Source of the DNA: Rhizobium chutanense
GTDB taxonomy: Bacteria > Pseudomonadota > Alphaproteobacteria > Rhizobiales > Rhizobiaceae
DNA: 64,000 nucleotides
NCBI RefSeq assembly: GCF_002531935.1
Contig: NZ_NWSV01000020.1
Location: 51,046-115,045, forward strand
Reading direction: 5' to 3'
Shown here: one piece after another, positions 49,784 through 57,951 of the stretch
How positions within the stretch are numbered: position 1 is the stretch's first letter
Layout of the letters: each line of letters starts with the position of its first letter
Made by a program: the position numbers and the translations under genes
Notes under the pieces: generated by a model
What the model was told of the DNA's origin: nothing
Seen by the model: the letters and a program-made list of their open reading frames with translations, nothing else
Databases searched by the model: none

Positions 49784-51778
49784 TCAGGCGGCCGTCGTGG
49801 TTTCGGCGCCGGTGAACGCCAGATCCGAAACCTCACCCGTTGACGAATAGCCGGAAACAAGCTCCGCCAAGGTCGCCCGTGCGGCGATCATATCGTTGCG
49901 ATCCAATGCCGCATTGAGGGCGTTGAGCTTTTTCAAAAGCTCCGGCCAGAACAGGAAATCCTCACGCGCTTTCATGATCCGCGGATGTTCGGTTGTTTCC
50001 GGATTGTCCCCGATCAGCAGCTCTTCATAGAGCTTCTCGCCGGGTCTGAGACCGGTAACGGAAAGCTCGATATCACCTTCGGGATTGTTCTCGTCGCGGA
50101 CGGCCAACCCGGAAAGCTCCACCATCTTGCGGGCAAGATCTGCAATGCGAACCGGCTCTCCCATATCGAGCAGGAACACATCGCCGCCGTCAGCCATCGC
50201 GCCGGCCTGTATGACGAGCTGCGAGGCTTCCGAAATCGTCATGAAATAGCGGGTTATCTTGGGATGTGTCAGCGTAACGGGGCCGCCATCCTTGATCTGC
50301 TGCCGGAACAGCGGCACGACGGATCCGGAAGAGCCGAGGACGTTTCCAAAGCGGACCATGGAAAAATTCGTTCGCATTCTGTCGGTCGTCAGTTCTGCTG
50401 CGAGCGCCTGCAGAACCATCTCCGCCAGCCTCTTGCTGGCGCCCATCACATTGGTCGGCCGCACGGCCTTATCCGTGCTGATCAGCACGAAATTCGAGAC
50501 GCCGCATTTATGCGCCGCGCGCGCGGTGACCAGCGTACCCATGACGTTGTTCTTGATGCCTTCCACGGCATTGTGTTCGACAAGCGGTACATGCTTGTAG
50601 GCGGCGGCATGGTAAAGCGTCTGCGGTCGCCAGCTCTGCATGATATGCTCCATGCGATCCTGATCGCGGACGGAACAGAGGATCGGGACGATCTGCAGAT
50701 TTTCATGTTCGTACAGTTCGGCCAGCTTCAGCAACTCGGCATGGATGTTATAAAGCGCAAACTCGTTCTGATCGAGGAGGATCAGACTGGAAGGCTTGTT
50801 GCGCAGAATCTGGCGGCATAACTCGCCGCCGATCGAGCCGCCGGCGCCCGTGACCATCACCACCTTGTTGCGCATTGCCTTGTCGAGCAGCTCCTGGCGC
50901 GGCGCGACCGCTTCTCTGCCCAGCAGATCTTCGATCTCCAGCTCACGAATGTCGGAGACGGCGACGCGTCCCTGAGCGAGCGCCGTGAGGTCCGGCAATG
51001 TGCGCACATTCACCCTGGCTTTGCGGATATGCTCCAGGATTTCGTTGCGCCGCTGCCGTGATGCCGATGGAAGAGCAAGAAGCACATTGTGCACGCCAAG
51101 AGCTTCGGCAAGCACCGGAAGATCCGAAGGGTCGTAGATCGGCAAGCCCCCCATGACGCCGCCCTTGAGGCGCGGATCATCATCCAGATAGCCGACGACA
51201 TTGAGTTCGGCGCTGTTCGTCAAGGCAGCGGCCAGTTGCCGGCCGGCCTTCCCTGCCCCATAGATCAGCACCTTCGCGAGGGTATTTTTGTGAAGGATCC
51301 GCTGGTAGGCATCCCCGAGCCAATAGCGGATACCTATTCTCGACAGACCGATCCCGATCAGCAGCAGGAAAGGTTGGAGAATACCGACGGTTCTCGGAAC
51401 ACCCGGGACGCTGAGCGCCGTAAATATCGTCATGAAGGCGAAGCCGTAGATCGCAATCGCCTTCAGAACAGTAATGAAAGCAGCCAGATTGGCATAACGG
51501 AAGATCGCCCGATACATGCCCATGACGATGAAGATCGGAAGGGCCATGCATAGCGACACGAGGACCGGCAGCCACTGCACGCCGGTCAGCACCGTCCATT
51601 CGTTCAGCCGGAAGCAATAGGCGAGCCAGATCGTCAGAACACAAAAGCTGGAATCCACCAGCAAAGCCAGCGCGCGTTTGGCAACCCGCGGCATCGCCAG
51701 CAAGGGGGCGACGAGCGCTTGCATCGGCACTAAGAACCATCTTGAGCGCGGTGTCTCAGAGGGAGAATGTTCGGACAT
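49784..51778 (-). CDS. FlaA1/CapD/WbpM-type nucleotide-sugar 4,6-dehydratase
   Basis: A 664-residue membrane-anchored enzyme: four to five N-terminal helices (to about residue 155), a Rossmann-like domain (IYGAGKAGRQLA, about 172-183), then the SDR dehydratase domain with GAGGSIGG (311-318), YHAAAYKHVPLVE and STDKA (434-438). The active-site Tyr is replaced by Met in VMGASK, as in the large FlaA1/WbpM dehydratases. It makes a UDP-4-keto-6-deoxy-hexosamine for surface polysaccharide. It is followed 122 bp later by the sugar transferase on the same strand. Confidence 0.92.
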   Translation of the reverse strand: MSEHSPSETPRSRWFLVPMQALVAPLLAMPRVAKRALALLVDSSFCVLTIWLAYCFRLNEWTVLTGVQWLPVLVSLCMALPIFIVMGMYRAIFRYANLAAFITVLKAIAIYGFAFMTIFTALSVPGVPRTVGILQPFLLLIGIGLSRIGIRYWLGDAYQRILHKNTLAKVLIYGAGKAGRQLAAALTNSAELNVVGYLDDDPRLKGGVMGGLPIYDPSDLPVLAEALGVHNVLLALPSASRQRRNEILEHIRKARVNVRTLPDLTALAQGRVAVSDIRELEIEDLLGREAVAPRQELLDKAMRNKVVMVTGAGGSIGGELCRQILRNKPSSLILLDQNEFALYNIHAELLKLAELYEHENLQIVPILCSVRDQDRMEHIMQSWRPQTLYHAAAYKHVPLVEHNAVEGIKNNVMGTLVTARAAHKCGVSNFVLISTDKAVRPTNVMGASKRLAEMVLQALAAELTTDRMRTNFSMVRFGNVLGSSGSVVPLFRQQIKDGGPVTLTHPKITRYFMTISEASQLVIQAGAMADGGDVFLLDMGEPVRIADLARKMVELSGLAVRDENNPEGDIELSVTGLRPGEKLYEELLIGDNPETTEHPRIMKAREDFLFWPELLKKLNALNAALDRNDMIAARATLAELVSGYSSTGEVSDLAFTGAETTTAA

Positions 51779-51900
51779 TGCTTACCAGCGTCTCGCAGAT
51801 CAACAGACAACCACCTTCTTGTCGCTTTCTGCAATGAGCGCAACTGAAATAATCGGAAATCAAGCCCTTCCGTCCCGCTTATCTATCAGAAGTAGGTAGG

Positions 51901-52467
51901 TTAATGCCTGATTCCCTTACGGCGTATGACCTTCTCTGCGGTCAGAAACAGGATGCGCATGTCGAAGCCGAATGAACGCCGCGCGAGATATTCGACGTCG
52001 AATTTCACCTTCTCCGGAATCGGCAACTCGTCACGGCCGTTGATCTGCGCCCACCCGGTCAATCCGGGCAGGAGCTTGTCGACGCCAAGGGCCGTCCGCA
52101 GCTCTATCAGGTCATCCTGATTGTAGAGCGCCGGCCGGGGGCCGACGAAACTCATTTTTCCCTCGAGGATGCACCACAGTTGCGGCAGTTCGTCGAGGCT
52201 GGATTTGCGCAGGAACGAGCCGATGGGGGTTAAAAACCGATCCGGATTTTCGAGCAGATGTGTGGCAACCGTTGGTGTGTCGACGCGCATGCTGCGGAAT
52301 TTCGGCATCAGGAAGATCTGATTGAAACGGCCGACGCGTTTCGACCAATAGAGGATCGGTCCCGGCGAGGTAAGGCGAACACAAAGAGCGACGATAAGGA
52401 TCGGAACGAGCAGGATCACCGATGCCGCCAAAGCCAGGAAAAAATCCACCGCCCGTTTCAAACCCAT
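51901..52467 (-). CDS. Initiating sugar transferase (undecaprenyl-phosphate sugar-1-phosphate transferase)
   Basis: A 188-residue polyprenol sugar-phosphate transferase of the short PglC/WcaJ-C-terminal type. A single membrane-entering helix (FFLALAASVILLVPILIVAL) is followed by the catalytic part: SPGPILYWSKRVGRFNQIF, SFLRKSSLDELPQLWCILEG, FVGPRPAL and LPGLTGWAQINGRDELP. It starts polysaccharide synthesis by placing a sugar phosphate on the lipid carrier, probably the sugar made by the adjacent FlaA1-like enzyme. I start at ATG 52467; a TTG 12 codons upstream is also possible. Confidence 0.9.
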   Translation of the reverse strand: MGLKRAVDFFLALAASVILLVPILIVALCVRLTSPGPILYWSKRVGRFNQIFLMPKFRSMRVDTPTVATHLLENPDRFLTPIGSFLRKSSLDELPQLWCILEGKMSFVGPRPALYNQDDLIELRTALGVDKLLPGLTGWAQINGRDELPIPEKVKFDVEYLARRSFGFDMRILFLTAEKVIRRKGIRH

Positions 52468-52678
52468 GCTCCGTAGCTCCCCGCCCCCAAGCGGCTCCGC
52501 CAATTGCGCTATCGCTTTGCCGTATCGTCAAAAACCATTTCGCGTCAACTGCAGGACATCGTGATTTCCCGATGGGCCGGCCTGGTCGATGATAGACTCG
52601 TTTTTCCTCGCCATTGAGTTTCTGGTTGGCGGACCTTCGCCAAGGACGTTCGGCTCGATCGATCTGGCCGACGTGCAT

Positions 52679-53272
52679 TCATGGCATTCTGCCTTCTGCT
52701 GTCTTCCCCTCGACGATGGCAGCCAGGATTTCCTTCACCATGATATCCTTGCCCACGTTGCGGGAGAGAACCGTCAGATCCGCTTCCTCATAGATCGGAT
52801 AACGCGCATTCATCAGGTTCTCGAGGGTCTGCTTCGGATTCTCGGTCTTGAGCAGCGGTCGTTCGTCATGTTTGTTGACGCGGTTCCACAGCACGTCAAG
52901 GTCGGCCTTCAGCCAGACGGAGAGGCTGCCGCTCTTGATGTGCTGGCGCGTGCTCGCGTTGATGAAGGCGCCGCCCCCCGTCGAGACCACACGTGGGGCA
53001 CCCTCAAGAAGACGTTTGAGGACACGCGTTTCCAGCGCCCGGAACTCCAGCTCACCATAGGCGGCAAAGAGTTCGGTGATCGTCATGCGCGAAACACGCT
53101 CGATCTCGACATCGGTATCGACAAAGGGAATGCCGAGCTCCTGTGCAAGAGGCCGGCCAATCGAGGACTTCCCGACCCCCATGAGTCCGACCAGGACAAG
53201 ATTGCGCTGACCCAGCGTAGCGCGCGCCCGGTCTCTAAGGCTTTCGGCAAGGCTCAAGACTTGTTCACTCAT
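52679..53272 (-). CDS. aroK: Shikimate kinase-like protein
   Basis: A 197-residue P-loop kinase. Walker A GLMGVGKSS (29-37), DTD (52-54), FRALE with Arg78, STGGGAF (97-103) and RPLL lid arginine (Arg138) are all family-conserved, so it appears active. Shikimate kinase normally sits on the chromosome with aroB. Here it lies on a repABC replicon between polysaccharide genes and repC, so it is either a second copy or a relocated gene. A related kinase substrate cannot be excluded. Start at ATG 53272. Confidence 0.85.
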   Translation of the reverse strand: MSEQVLSLAESLRDRARATLGQRNLVLVGLMGVGKSSIGRPLAQELGIPFVDTDVEIERVSRMTITELFAAYGELEFRALETRVLKRLLEGAPRVVSTGGGAFINASTRQHIKSGSLSVWLKADLDVLWNRVNKHDERPLLKTENPKQTLENLMNARYPIYEEADLTVLSRNVGKDIMVKEILAAIVEGKTAEGRMP

Positions 53273-53520
53273 CGGCCCATTCACAACGTCTTAAAACAGA
53301 TCATCAAATCGGTCCATAACATCAAGGCGCCGGCAGAGAATACGCAAGAAAAGCAATCGAATCTGCTCCAGTTGCCTTTTTCCCTCCGGTTTCATGGACC
53401 TGCGCAACCTCTAACTCCATGATCTTAAAGCGAGAAGCCTCCAATCAGAAGTTATATTCGCCTTCATTTCCGTCACATTTCATTAACCATAACAGTTACC
53501 CACAAGCCCGAAGCGAATCT

Positions 53521-54813
53521 TCATCCCACCTTCCCCCTCACCGGCGAATTCGTGCGGGCAAGGGCCATCAACATTGGACCGATGGCAAATTCCCCTCTCT
53601 CGGCGCGGCGTGTCAGATCGCGCAGGTAACCGCCGGCGGAGTTGATATGCCCTGCCCTCTCGAGGACGCAGGCCATGACGGTGGCGGCATTTTCCGCGCC
53701 CATGATTTCGCAGGCCTGCTCATAGGCCGACGGGCTGACGCCGAGCATCGAACGAACGACCACAGCGGCCGCCATCAGATCGCGCCAAGTGCCGACCGAG
53801 CCCCGGGGTCCATAGGCCGCAATTTCAGGGCAGGCCTGCAGCACCAGCCCCAGCGGGAAGGATTTGAGCGTACCGTGAGCAGCGGAGGCAGCGCGTGCGC
53901 CCGAGACATGCTCGTTTTTTCCCTCGACTGGCTGTATTTCAGCTATCGGTTCGGCCTGACCTGTCGATCGATCATCCGCCGTTGCGCCCTGCTTCGGTTC
54001 GAAGCTTGGTTCAAGTTCAGTAGTGGATTGTGGGTTTGAATTCTGTATGTGCCGCTCAGAATGTTGGGCATTGCCGCTTTGATTTTGAGTTTTAACCTGC
54101 ATTTCCAACTGATTGCTGATCTCTTCGCGCAGCAGCTCCAATTCGTCGAGCGCGGCTGCGATCTGTTCGGCGGATGGCGACCGTGGCAGCTGTTCGACGA
54201 CATCGCGAAAATGCAAATGAACGGCGCTCCAATCGCCGGCAGCCCCCTCCTCCAACGCCATCTCGATAAGCTTGGCGACGTCGCGTCGGCAGAGCGTCAG
54301 GCGCTCTCTGAGTCGGTGCAGGTGCAATCGATCCGCAACCACCTCCGCCGCCAGCCGCTCGATCTCCTCAGCGCGCGCAAGCAGCGGCGCCAGTGAGAAA
54401 CCGAAAGCCTCGCGCAGTTCCCCGCCCTGCTCCTTGCGGGCATAACGCTTGCCGTTCGGGCTATCCTTGCGGATCAGCAATCCGGCCTCGATCAAGGCCG
54501 CCAGATGCCGACGGATCGTCTGCTCCGCCATTCCATGCGCACGCAGGGAGAGCTGTGCATTGGAAGGAAACACGACAAGCCCGTTGTCTTCGGAGAGCTC
54601 CCCCTTCGGATAAAAGCTCAGCAAGGCGTTCAAGATGGCGAGCGCCCGATCGGTGACGCCGAGCAGCGGCCTGGCTTCGCATAGGGCACGATAGAGCTTC
54701 CACTTATCAATCGATTGGCCGGGCTCGATTTTTCGAGCCGCCGCCTGGCTTGCCAACATGCCAAACGTCATCGGCCGCCGCCCGAAGGGCGTCGTCACAC
54801 TTCCGCTTTCCAT
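53521..54813 (-). CDS. repC: Replication initiator RepC
   Basis: A 430-residue RepC, essential initiator of repABC replicons. It begins ESGSVTTPFGRRPMTFGMLA, the conserved N-terminus, and contains the winged-helix segment LSLRAHGMAEQTIRRHLAAL. The middle (about residues 255-315) is hydrophilic and encoded by A/T-richer DNA where the origin lies. The C-terminal PRGSVGTWRDLMAAAVVVRS is conserved. I use ATG 54813; an ATG six codons earlier is also in frame. It lies 149 bp after repB, with the antisense RNA gene between. Confidence 0.95.
   Translation of the reverse strand: MESGSVTTPFGRRPMTFGMLASQAAARKIEPGQSIDKWKLYRALCEARPLLGVTDRALAILNALLSFYPKGELSEDNGLVVFPSNAQLSLRAHGMAEQTIRRHLAALIEAGLLIRKDSPNGKRYARKEQGGELREAFGFSLAPLLARAEEIERLAAEVVADRLHLHRLRERLTLCRRDVAKLIEMALEEGAAGDWSAVHLHFRDVVEQLPRSPSAEQIAAALDELELLREEISNQLEMQVKTQNQSGNAQHSERHIQNSNPQSTTELEPSFEPKQGATADDRSTGQAEPIAEIQPVEGKNEHVSGARAASAAHGTLKSFPLGLVLQACPEIAAYGPRGSVGTWRDLMAAAVVVRSMLGVSPSAYEQACEIMGAENAATVMACVLERAGHINSAGGYLRDLTRRAERGEFAIGPMLMALARTNSPVRGKVG
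54000..54115. other. A/T-rich segment within repC, probable oriV
   Basis: This stretch is visibly poorer in G+C than the surrounding gene (TTCAAGTTCAGTAGTGGATT, TTTGATTTTGAGTTTTAACC) and encodes a low-complexity Asn/Gln/Ser-rich linker. In other repABC plasmids the origin lies in such an A/T-rich region inside repC. Position inferred by analogy. Confidence 0.5.
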
Positions 54814-54872
54814 TTTCTTCGCCTTCTTCAAGGCAAAAGATCACGGCTCACCAAATTCGGTGCCAAAGACTC

Positions 54873-54901
54873 TTGACTATGATTCGCGGAAATGTGATTC
54901 T
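54873..54901 (+). promoter_or_regulatory. Promoter of repABC antisense RNA
   Basis: TTGACT (54873-54878) and GATTCT (54896-54901) with a 17-base spacer, on the strand opposite to repABC in the repB-repC gap, where the counter-transcribed RNA promoter is found in this plasmid family. Confidence 0.65.
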
Positions 54902-54907
54902 CTGGGT

Positions 54908-54957
54908 GTCTAGATCAGAGAGGGCTTCCGCGACGGCAACGTTCGGGGGCCTTTTCT
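54908..54957 (+). ncRNA. Counter-transcribed RNA (ctRNA/incA) controlling repC
   Basis: A short antisense RNA is predicted from the promoter just upstream to a terminator hairpin, CTTCCGCGACGG-AACGTTCGGGGG followed by CCTTTTCTTTT. Location (repB-repC gap), strand and terminator resemble the ctRNA of rhizobial repABC plasmids, which limits RepC synthesis and sets incompatibility. Ends are approximate. Confidence 0.75.
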
Positions 54958-54962
54958 TTTGC

Positions 54963-56015
54963 TTATTGATCTCCGTTCTTCGTCAAATCCTGTGTCTTCT
55001 CGAACGCCTCGTAGAGACGATCCAGATTGCTGGCGATATAGGCTCCAAAGGCAGACGCCTTTTCCGCCTTCAGCGCGATGGTGAACTGTTTCCCGTCATC
55101 CCTAATCTTTGCCTTGACCGCGCCGTCCTTGCGCTGCCAGGCGCGTGCCGTGGGCTGAAGCGCCGGGATGGACGGGGCCGCTTCCTGCCTCCTGCCGATG
55201 AAGGCAACAAGCATATCGAAGCGGGCATTCGGTTCCGCCGCCCTGAATTCCGCCGAGCTGCTGAACTCGATCGCCCGAGCGGAGATGTTTTCGGTTTCGA
55301 ATTTGACCGACAGATCGTGCCAGCGGTCACGGCCGGTGGTCTTCGCCGCACCGATCGCGGTCAGCACTTCGGCTGGGATCCGCTTGGTGACGGACAGCAT
55401 CTTGGAAACCGTCGTCTTGTCGGCGCTCAGCGCCGACATGATCGTTTCCCTGTCGAAACCAAGCGTGTCGAGCTTGTCGGCGAACATCGTCCTCTCGATG
55501 AAAGAGAGATCGGCACGCGCCGAATTCTCCTGCCCCTGCGCAATCACGTGATCGCGATCGTCAAGCTTCTTGACCACGGCGCGGACAGGTCTGCCGAGTT
55601 CCTTAGCGGCCCGGGCGCGACGGTGGCCGAAGGCGATCTGATACCGGCCGTCCTTTTCAGGATGCGGGCGAACGAGAATCGGCGAGTCCTGGCCACGCAG
55701 GCGGATCGCTTCGACCAATTCGCGAAACTGTTCGTCGGCGTGGGCCAGACGGTCCGTCACGAAGGAATCTTCGATGAGGGCAGGGTCGAGATCGATCACC
55801 GTCTCGCCGGTCGCCAGCTTCTCCTCGATCGCTTTGGCCGCATCGGCCTTGGCAGCCAGCGCATCGATACTGCGCGTGACGGCGCCGAGAGCGCCAATCC
55901 CCTTATAGGTGATCTGCTGTTTCTCGTCCCGATGGAGGGCTTCGTCCTCATTGTTTACCGCAGTAAACTTCTTGGAATCGTCCATCAGTCCGGAAAGGAG
56001 ATTCTTACGCGCCAT
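54963..56015 (-). CDS. repB: Partition protein RepB
   Basis: A 350-residue ParB-family protein that binds parS and acts with RepA in partition. ParB box II IAFGHRRARAAKELGRPVRA (about 128-147) and the HTH region (FDRETIMSALSADKTTVSKM) are clear. A parS-like palindrome lies inside its own 5' coding region and another just before its start. It starts at ATG 56015, preceded by GAGGAGCGGGCGG, 42 bp after repA. Confidence 0.95.
   Translation of the reverse strand: MARKNLLSGLMDDSKKFTAVNNEDEALHRDEKQQITYKGIGALGAVTRSIDALAAKADAAKAIEEKLATGETVIDLDPALIEDSFVTDRLAHADEQFRELVEAIRLRGQDSPILVRPHPEKDGRYQIAFGHRRARAAKELGRPVRAVVKKLDDRDHVIAQGQENSARADLSFIERTMFADKLDTLGFDRETIMSALSADKTTVSKMLSVTKRIPAEVLTAIGAAKTTGRDRWHDLSVKFETENISARAIEFSSSAEFRAAEPNARFDMLVAFIGRRQEAAPSIPALQPTARAWQRKDGAVKAKIRDDGKQFTIALKAEKASAFGAYIASNLDRLYEAFEKTQDLTKNGDQ
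55953..55968. promoter_or_regulatory. parS-like site 1 (inside repB)
   Basis: 16-bp palindrome GTTTACCGCAGTAAAC fitting the GTTNNNNGCNNNNAAC consensus of repABC parS sites. It lies in codons about 16-21 of repB. Identical to site 2, 82 bp away. Confidence 0.8.
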
Positions 56016-56034
56016 CCGCCCGCTCCTCGCCTCG

Positions 56035-56050
56035 GTTTACCGCAGTAAAC
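56035..56050. promoter_or_regulatory. parS-like site 2 (repA-repB gap)
   Basis: Second exact copy of GTTTACCGCAGTAAAC, in the 42-bp gap between repA and repB. Both copies are followed by TTCT. These are the centromere-like sites for RepB and may also affect repABC transcription. Confidence 0.82.
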
Positions 56051-56057
56051 TTCTCGG

Positions 56058-57272
56058 TCATTTCCGCCCCCAAGCCTTGTGAATGAGATCGCCGATCTCA
56101 TTGTTGACGGCATCCATCGCCTCCATGGCGCGGTCATAGGTCGCCCGGGTAAACTGGCTCCGCTCGACCTCATATAGCGTCTGATTGGTCATCGCCGCAT
56201 CGGAGATCGCGACGCTGCGCAACATCGGATTGGTCAGCACATGGTTCTTGAACATCGAACGCATGAAGGCGACCATCTGCGTTTGCGGCCCATCCTGCGG
56301 GTCGTAACGGGTAACGAGGTAACGCAGCCAATCGAGGTTCATGTCGCCGCCGGCGCCTTTCAGCGTATTCAGCACCTCGCCGAGCATCTGCAGGAATTGG
56401 CACATCGACATGACATCGAGCATTTGAGGATGGACGGTGATCAGAACCGCCGTTGCGCCGCAGATGGCGCTCATCGTCAAAAAGCCGAGCTGGGGAGGGC
56501 AGTCGATGATGACGACATCGTAGTCGTCGGCGACCGAGGACAGCGCCTCGTCCAGCCGGGCGAAGAAGACGCGCCCATAATCGCCCGCCTTGCCCTGAGC
56601 AAGCACGCGCGGCGTATCGTGCTCGAATTCCATCAGCTCGAGGTTACCCGGCACCAGATGCAGGTTCGGGAAATTCGTCGGCCGGATAATCTCCCGGAGC
56701 GGCCGCCGCTGATCGTCATAGCGGATGGCGGCGTAGAGCGTCTCATTCTCGTTGACGTCGAACTCAGGCTGAAAGCCGTGGATGGCCGAGAGCGATGCCT
56801 GCGGGTCGAGGTCGACGGCCAGGACACGGTGACCGGTCAGGGCAAGGTGCTGGGCAAGATGTGCTGCACTCGTCGTCTTGCCGCTGCCCCCCTTGAAATT
56901 GACGACGGCGACGACCTGCAGATGTTCGTTGCCGCGGCGACGAGGCACATAATGGGTTCCGGCGCGCGCGTTGTGCTCCAGGAAGGTGCGCATCTCTCCC
57001 ATCTGCTCCGCCGTATAGGATCTGCGGCCTGACGGCGTGACCTGCGGAAGGGCACCCTTGCCTTCCAGGGACAGATTTCGAAGATAGCCGCTGGTCACGC
57101 CGAGAAAACGCGCCACTTCGGCAAGCTGAAATTCCCTAAGACCCTTCAGCGCGCGCGGCGGAAACATTTCGAGCCGATGCTGCTTCAGCTTGTCGGATAG
57201 TTCCTGCGCCTGACCAATGATCAGCTGGTCGACATCGGAAATTGCTTTGTCTATCTGCGGTGCCATATTCAT
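56058..57272 (-). CDS. repA: Partition ATPase RepA
   Basis: A 404-residue ParA-type ATPase. The N-terminal DNA-binding part includes FQLAEVARFLGVTSGYLRNL, which supports autorepression. The deviant Walker A is NFKGGSGKTTSAAH (125-138), followed by LAVDLDPQAS and the Walker A' VVIIDCPPQLGF. RepA moves plasmid copies and represses repABC. First gene of the operon; promoter expected within 57273-57400. A second in-frame ATG lies two codons in. Confidence 0.96.
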   Translation of the reverse strand: MNMAPQIDKAISDVDQLIIGQAQELSDKLKQHRLEMFPPRALKGLREFQLAEVARFLGVTSGYLRNLSLEGKGALPQVTPSGRRSYTAEQMGEMRTFLEHNARAGTHYVPRRRGNEHLQVVAVVNFKGGSGKTTSAAHLAQHLALTGHRVLAVDLDPQASLSAIHGFQPEFDVNENETLYAAIRYDDQRRPLREIIRPTNFPNLHLVPGNLELMEFEHDTPRVLAQGKAGDYGRVFFARLDEALSSVADDYDVVIIDCPPQLGFLTMSAICGATAVLITVHPQMLDVMSMCQFLQMLGEVLNTLKGAGGDMNLDWLRYLVTRYDPQDGPQTQMVAFMRSMFKNHVLTNPMLRSVAISDAAMTNQTLYEVERSQFTRATYDRAMEAMDAVNNEIGDLIHKAWGRK

Positions 57273-57583
57273 GGAAATCTCGAAAATGCGATTTAAAAGC
57301 TCTGCTCGCTTTGAAACCGCATTTAGCGCCGATTCTGAAAGAGTGGCAAGGCAAATAGGGTTAACCAGACCCTACCGCTGGGTTGTCCAATCTTTTTCAA
57401 AGGCTTGGACATGCCGCCCGGTGGCACTGTCGCCACGACAACCGGGTATCGACGGGCCGAATCGGCGACACCGGGACCGCATCGGCATCATAGCCGATCG
57501 GAAAAAGTGGGAATCAAAATATCGGCGCGTGCGGCTCTGCGAGGCGAGGCCGGCAACGGCGAGGCGTCGACCGTAACGGCCGT
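57273..57583. other. repA upstream region
   Basis: A 311-bp gap holding the repABC promoter and RepA operators. I see A/T-rich segments (57284-57345) and AACCAGACC/GCTGGGTT partial symmetry near 57363-57386, but cannot place the promoter with confidence. No ORF is supported. Confidence 0.45.
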
Positions 57584-57823
57584 TCAGTGCCGCGTGCCGA
57601 GCAGATAAGCGTCTTGGCCGCTTTCGTGGGAAAAGGACACGCCGCTTCTGTCGAGGTCCTGCAGCAGGGCGCCGAGCGCAAGGTCGAGACAATAGGCAGA
57701 GAATTCGGCGTTCAGGTCTCTGGCGTTTTCTCGGGCATAGGCAACGAGCCTGGCGAGCGATACCAGTTCCTTGAGCTCTTCTTCACTTTTCGGGGTGGGC
57801 GTTGCTTCGGCTGCGTCGTGCAT
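57584..57823 (-). CDS. Small hypothetical protein
   Basis: A 79-residue mainly helical protein (EEELKELVSLARLVAYAREN, LNAEFSAYCLDLALGALLQD). GGAG lies 11 bases before the ATG. I do not recognise a named family. Its place next to repA and the BTAD/TPR regulator gives no clear role. Confidence 0.6.
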   Translation of the reverse strand: MHDAAEATPTPKSEEELKELVSLARLVAYARENARDLNAEFSAYCLDLALGALLQDLDRSGVSFSHESGQDAYLLGTRH

Positions 57824-57951
57824 CTGAGAATTCTCCTTCCCCTGCCAGGCGCATGCCGACAGAGCAAAGGCAGCTTAATCCTCTTGAACGAAAGACGCGC
57901 GTGACACAGGCGTGACAGGATTTGTCGGCTGAGACTTTTCGGTGTCAGACT

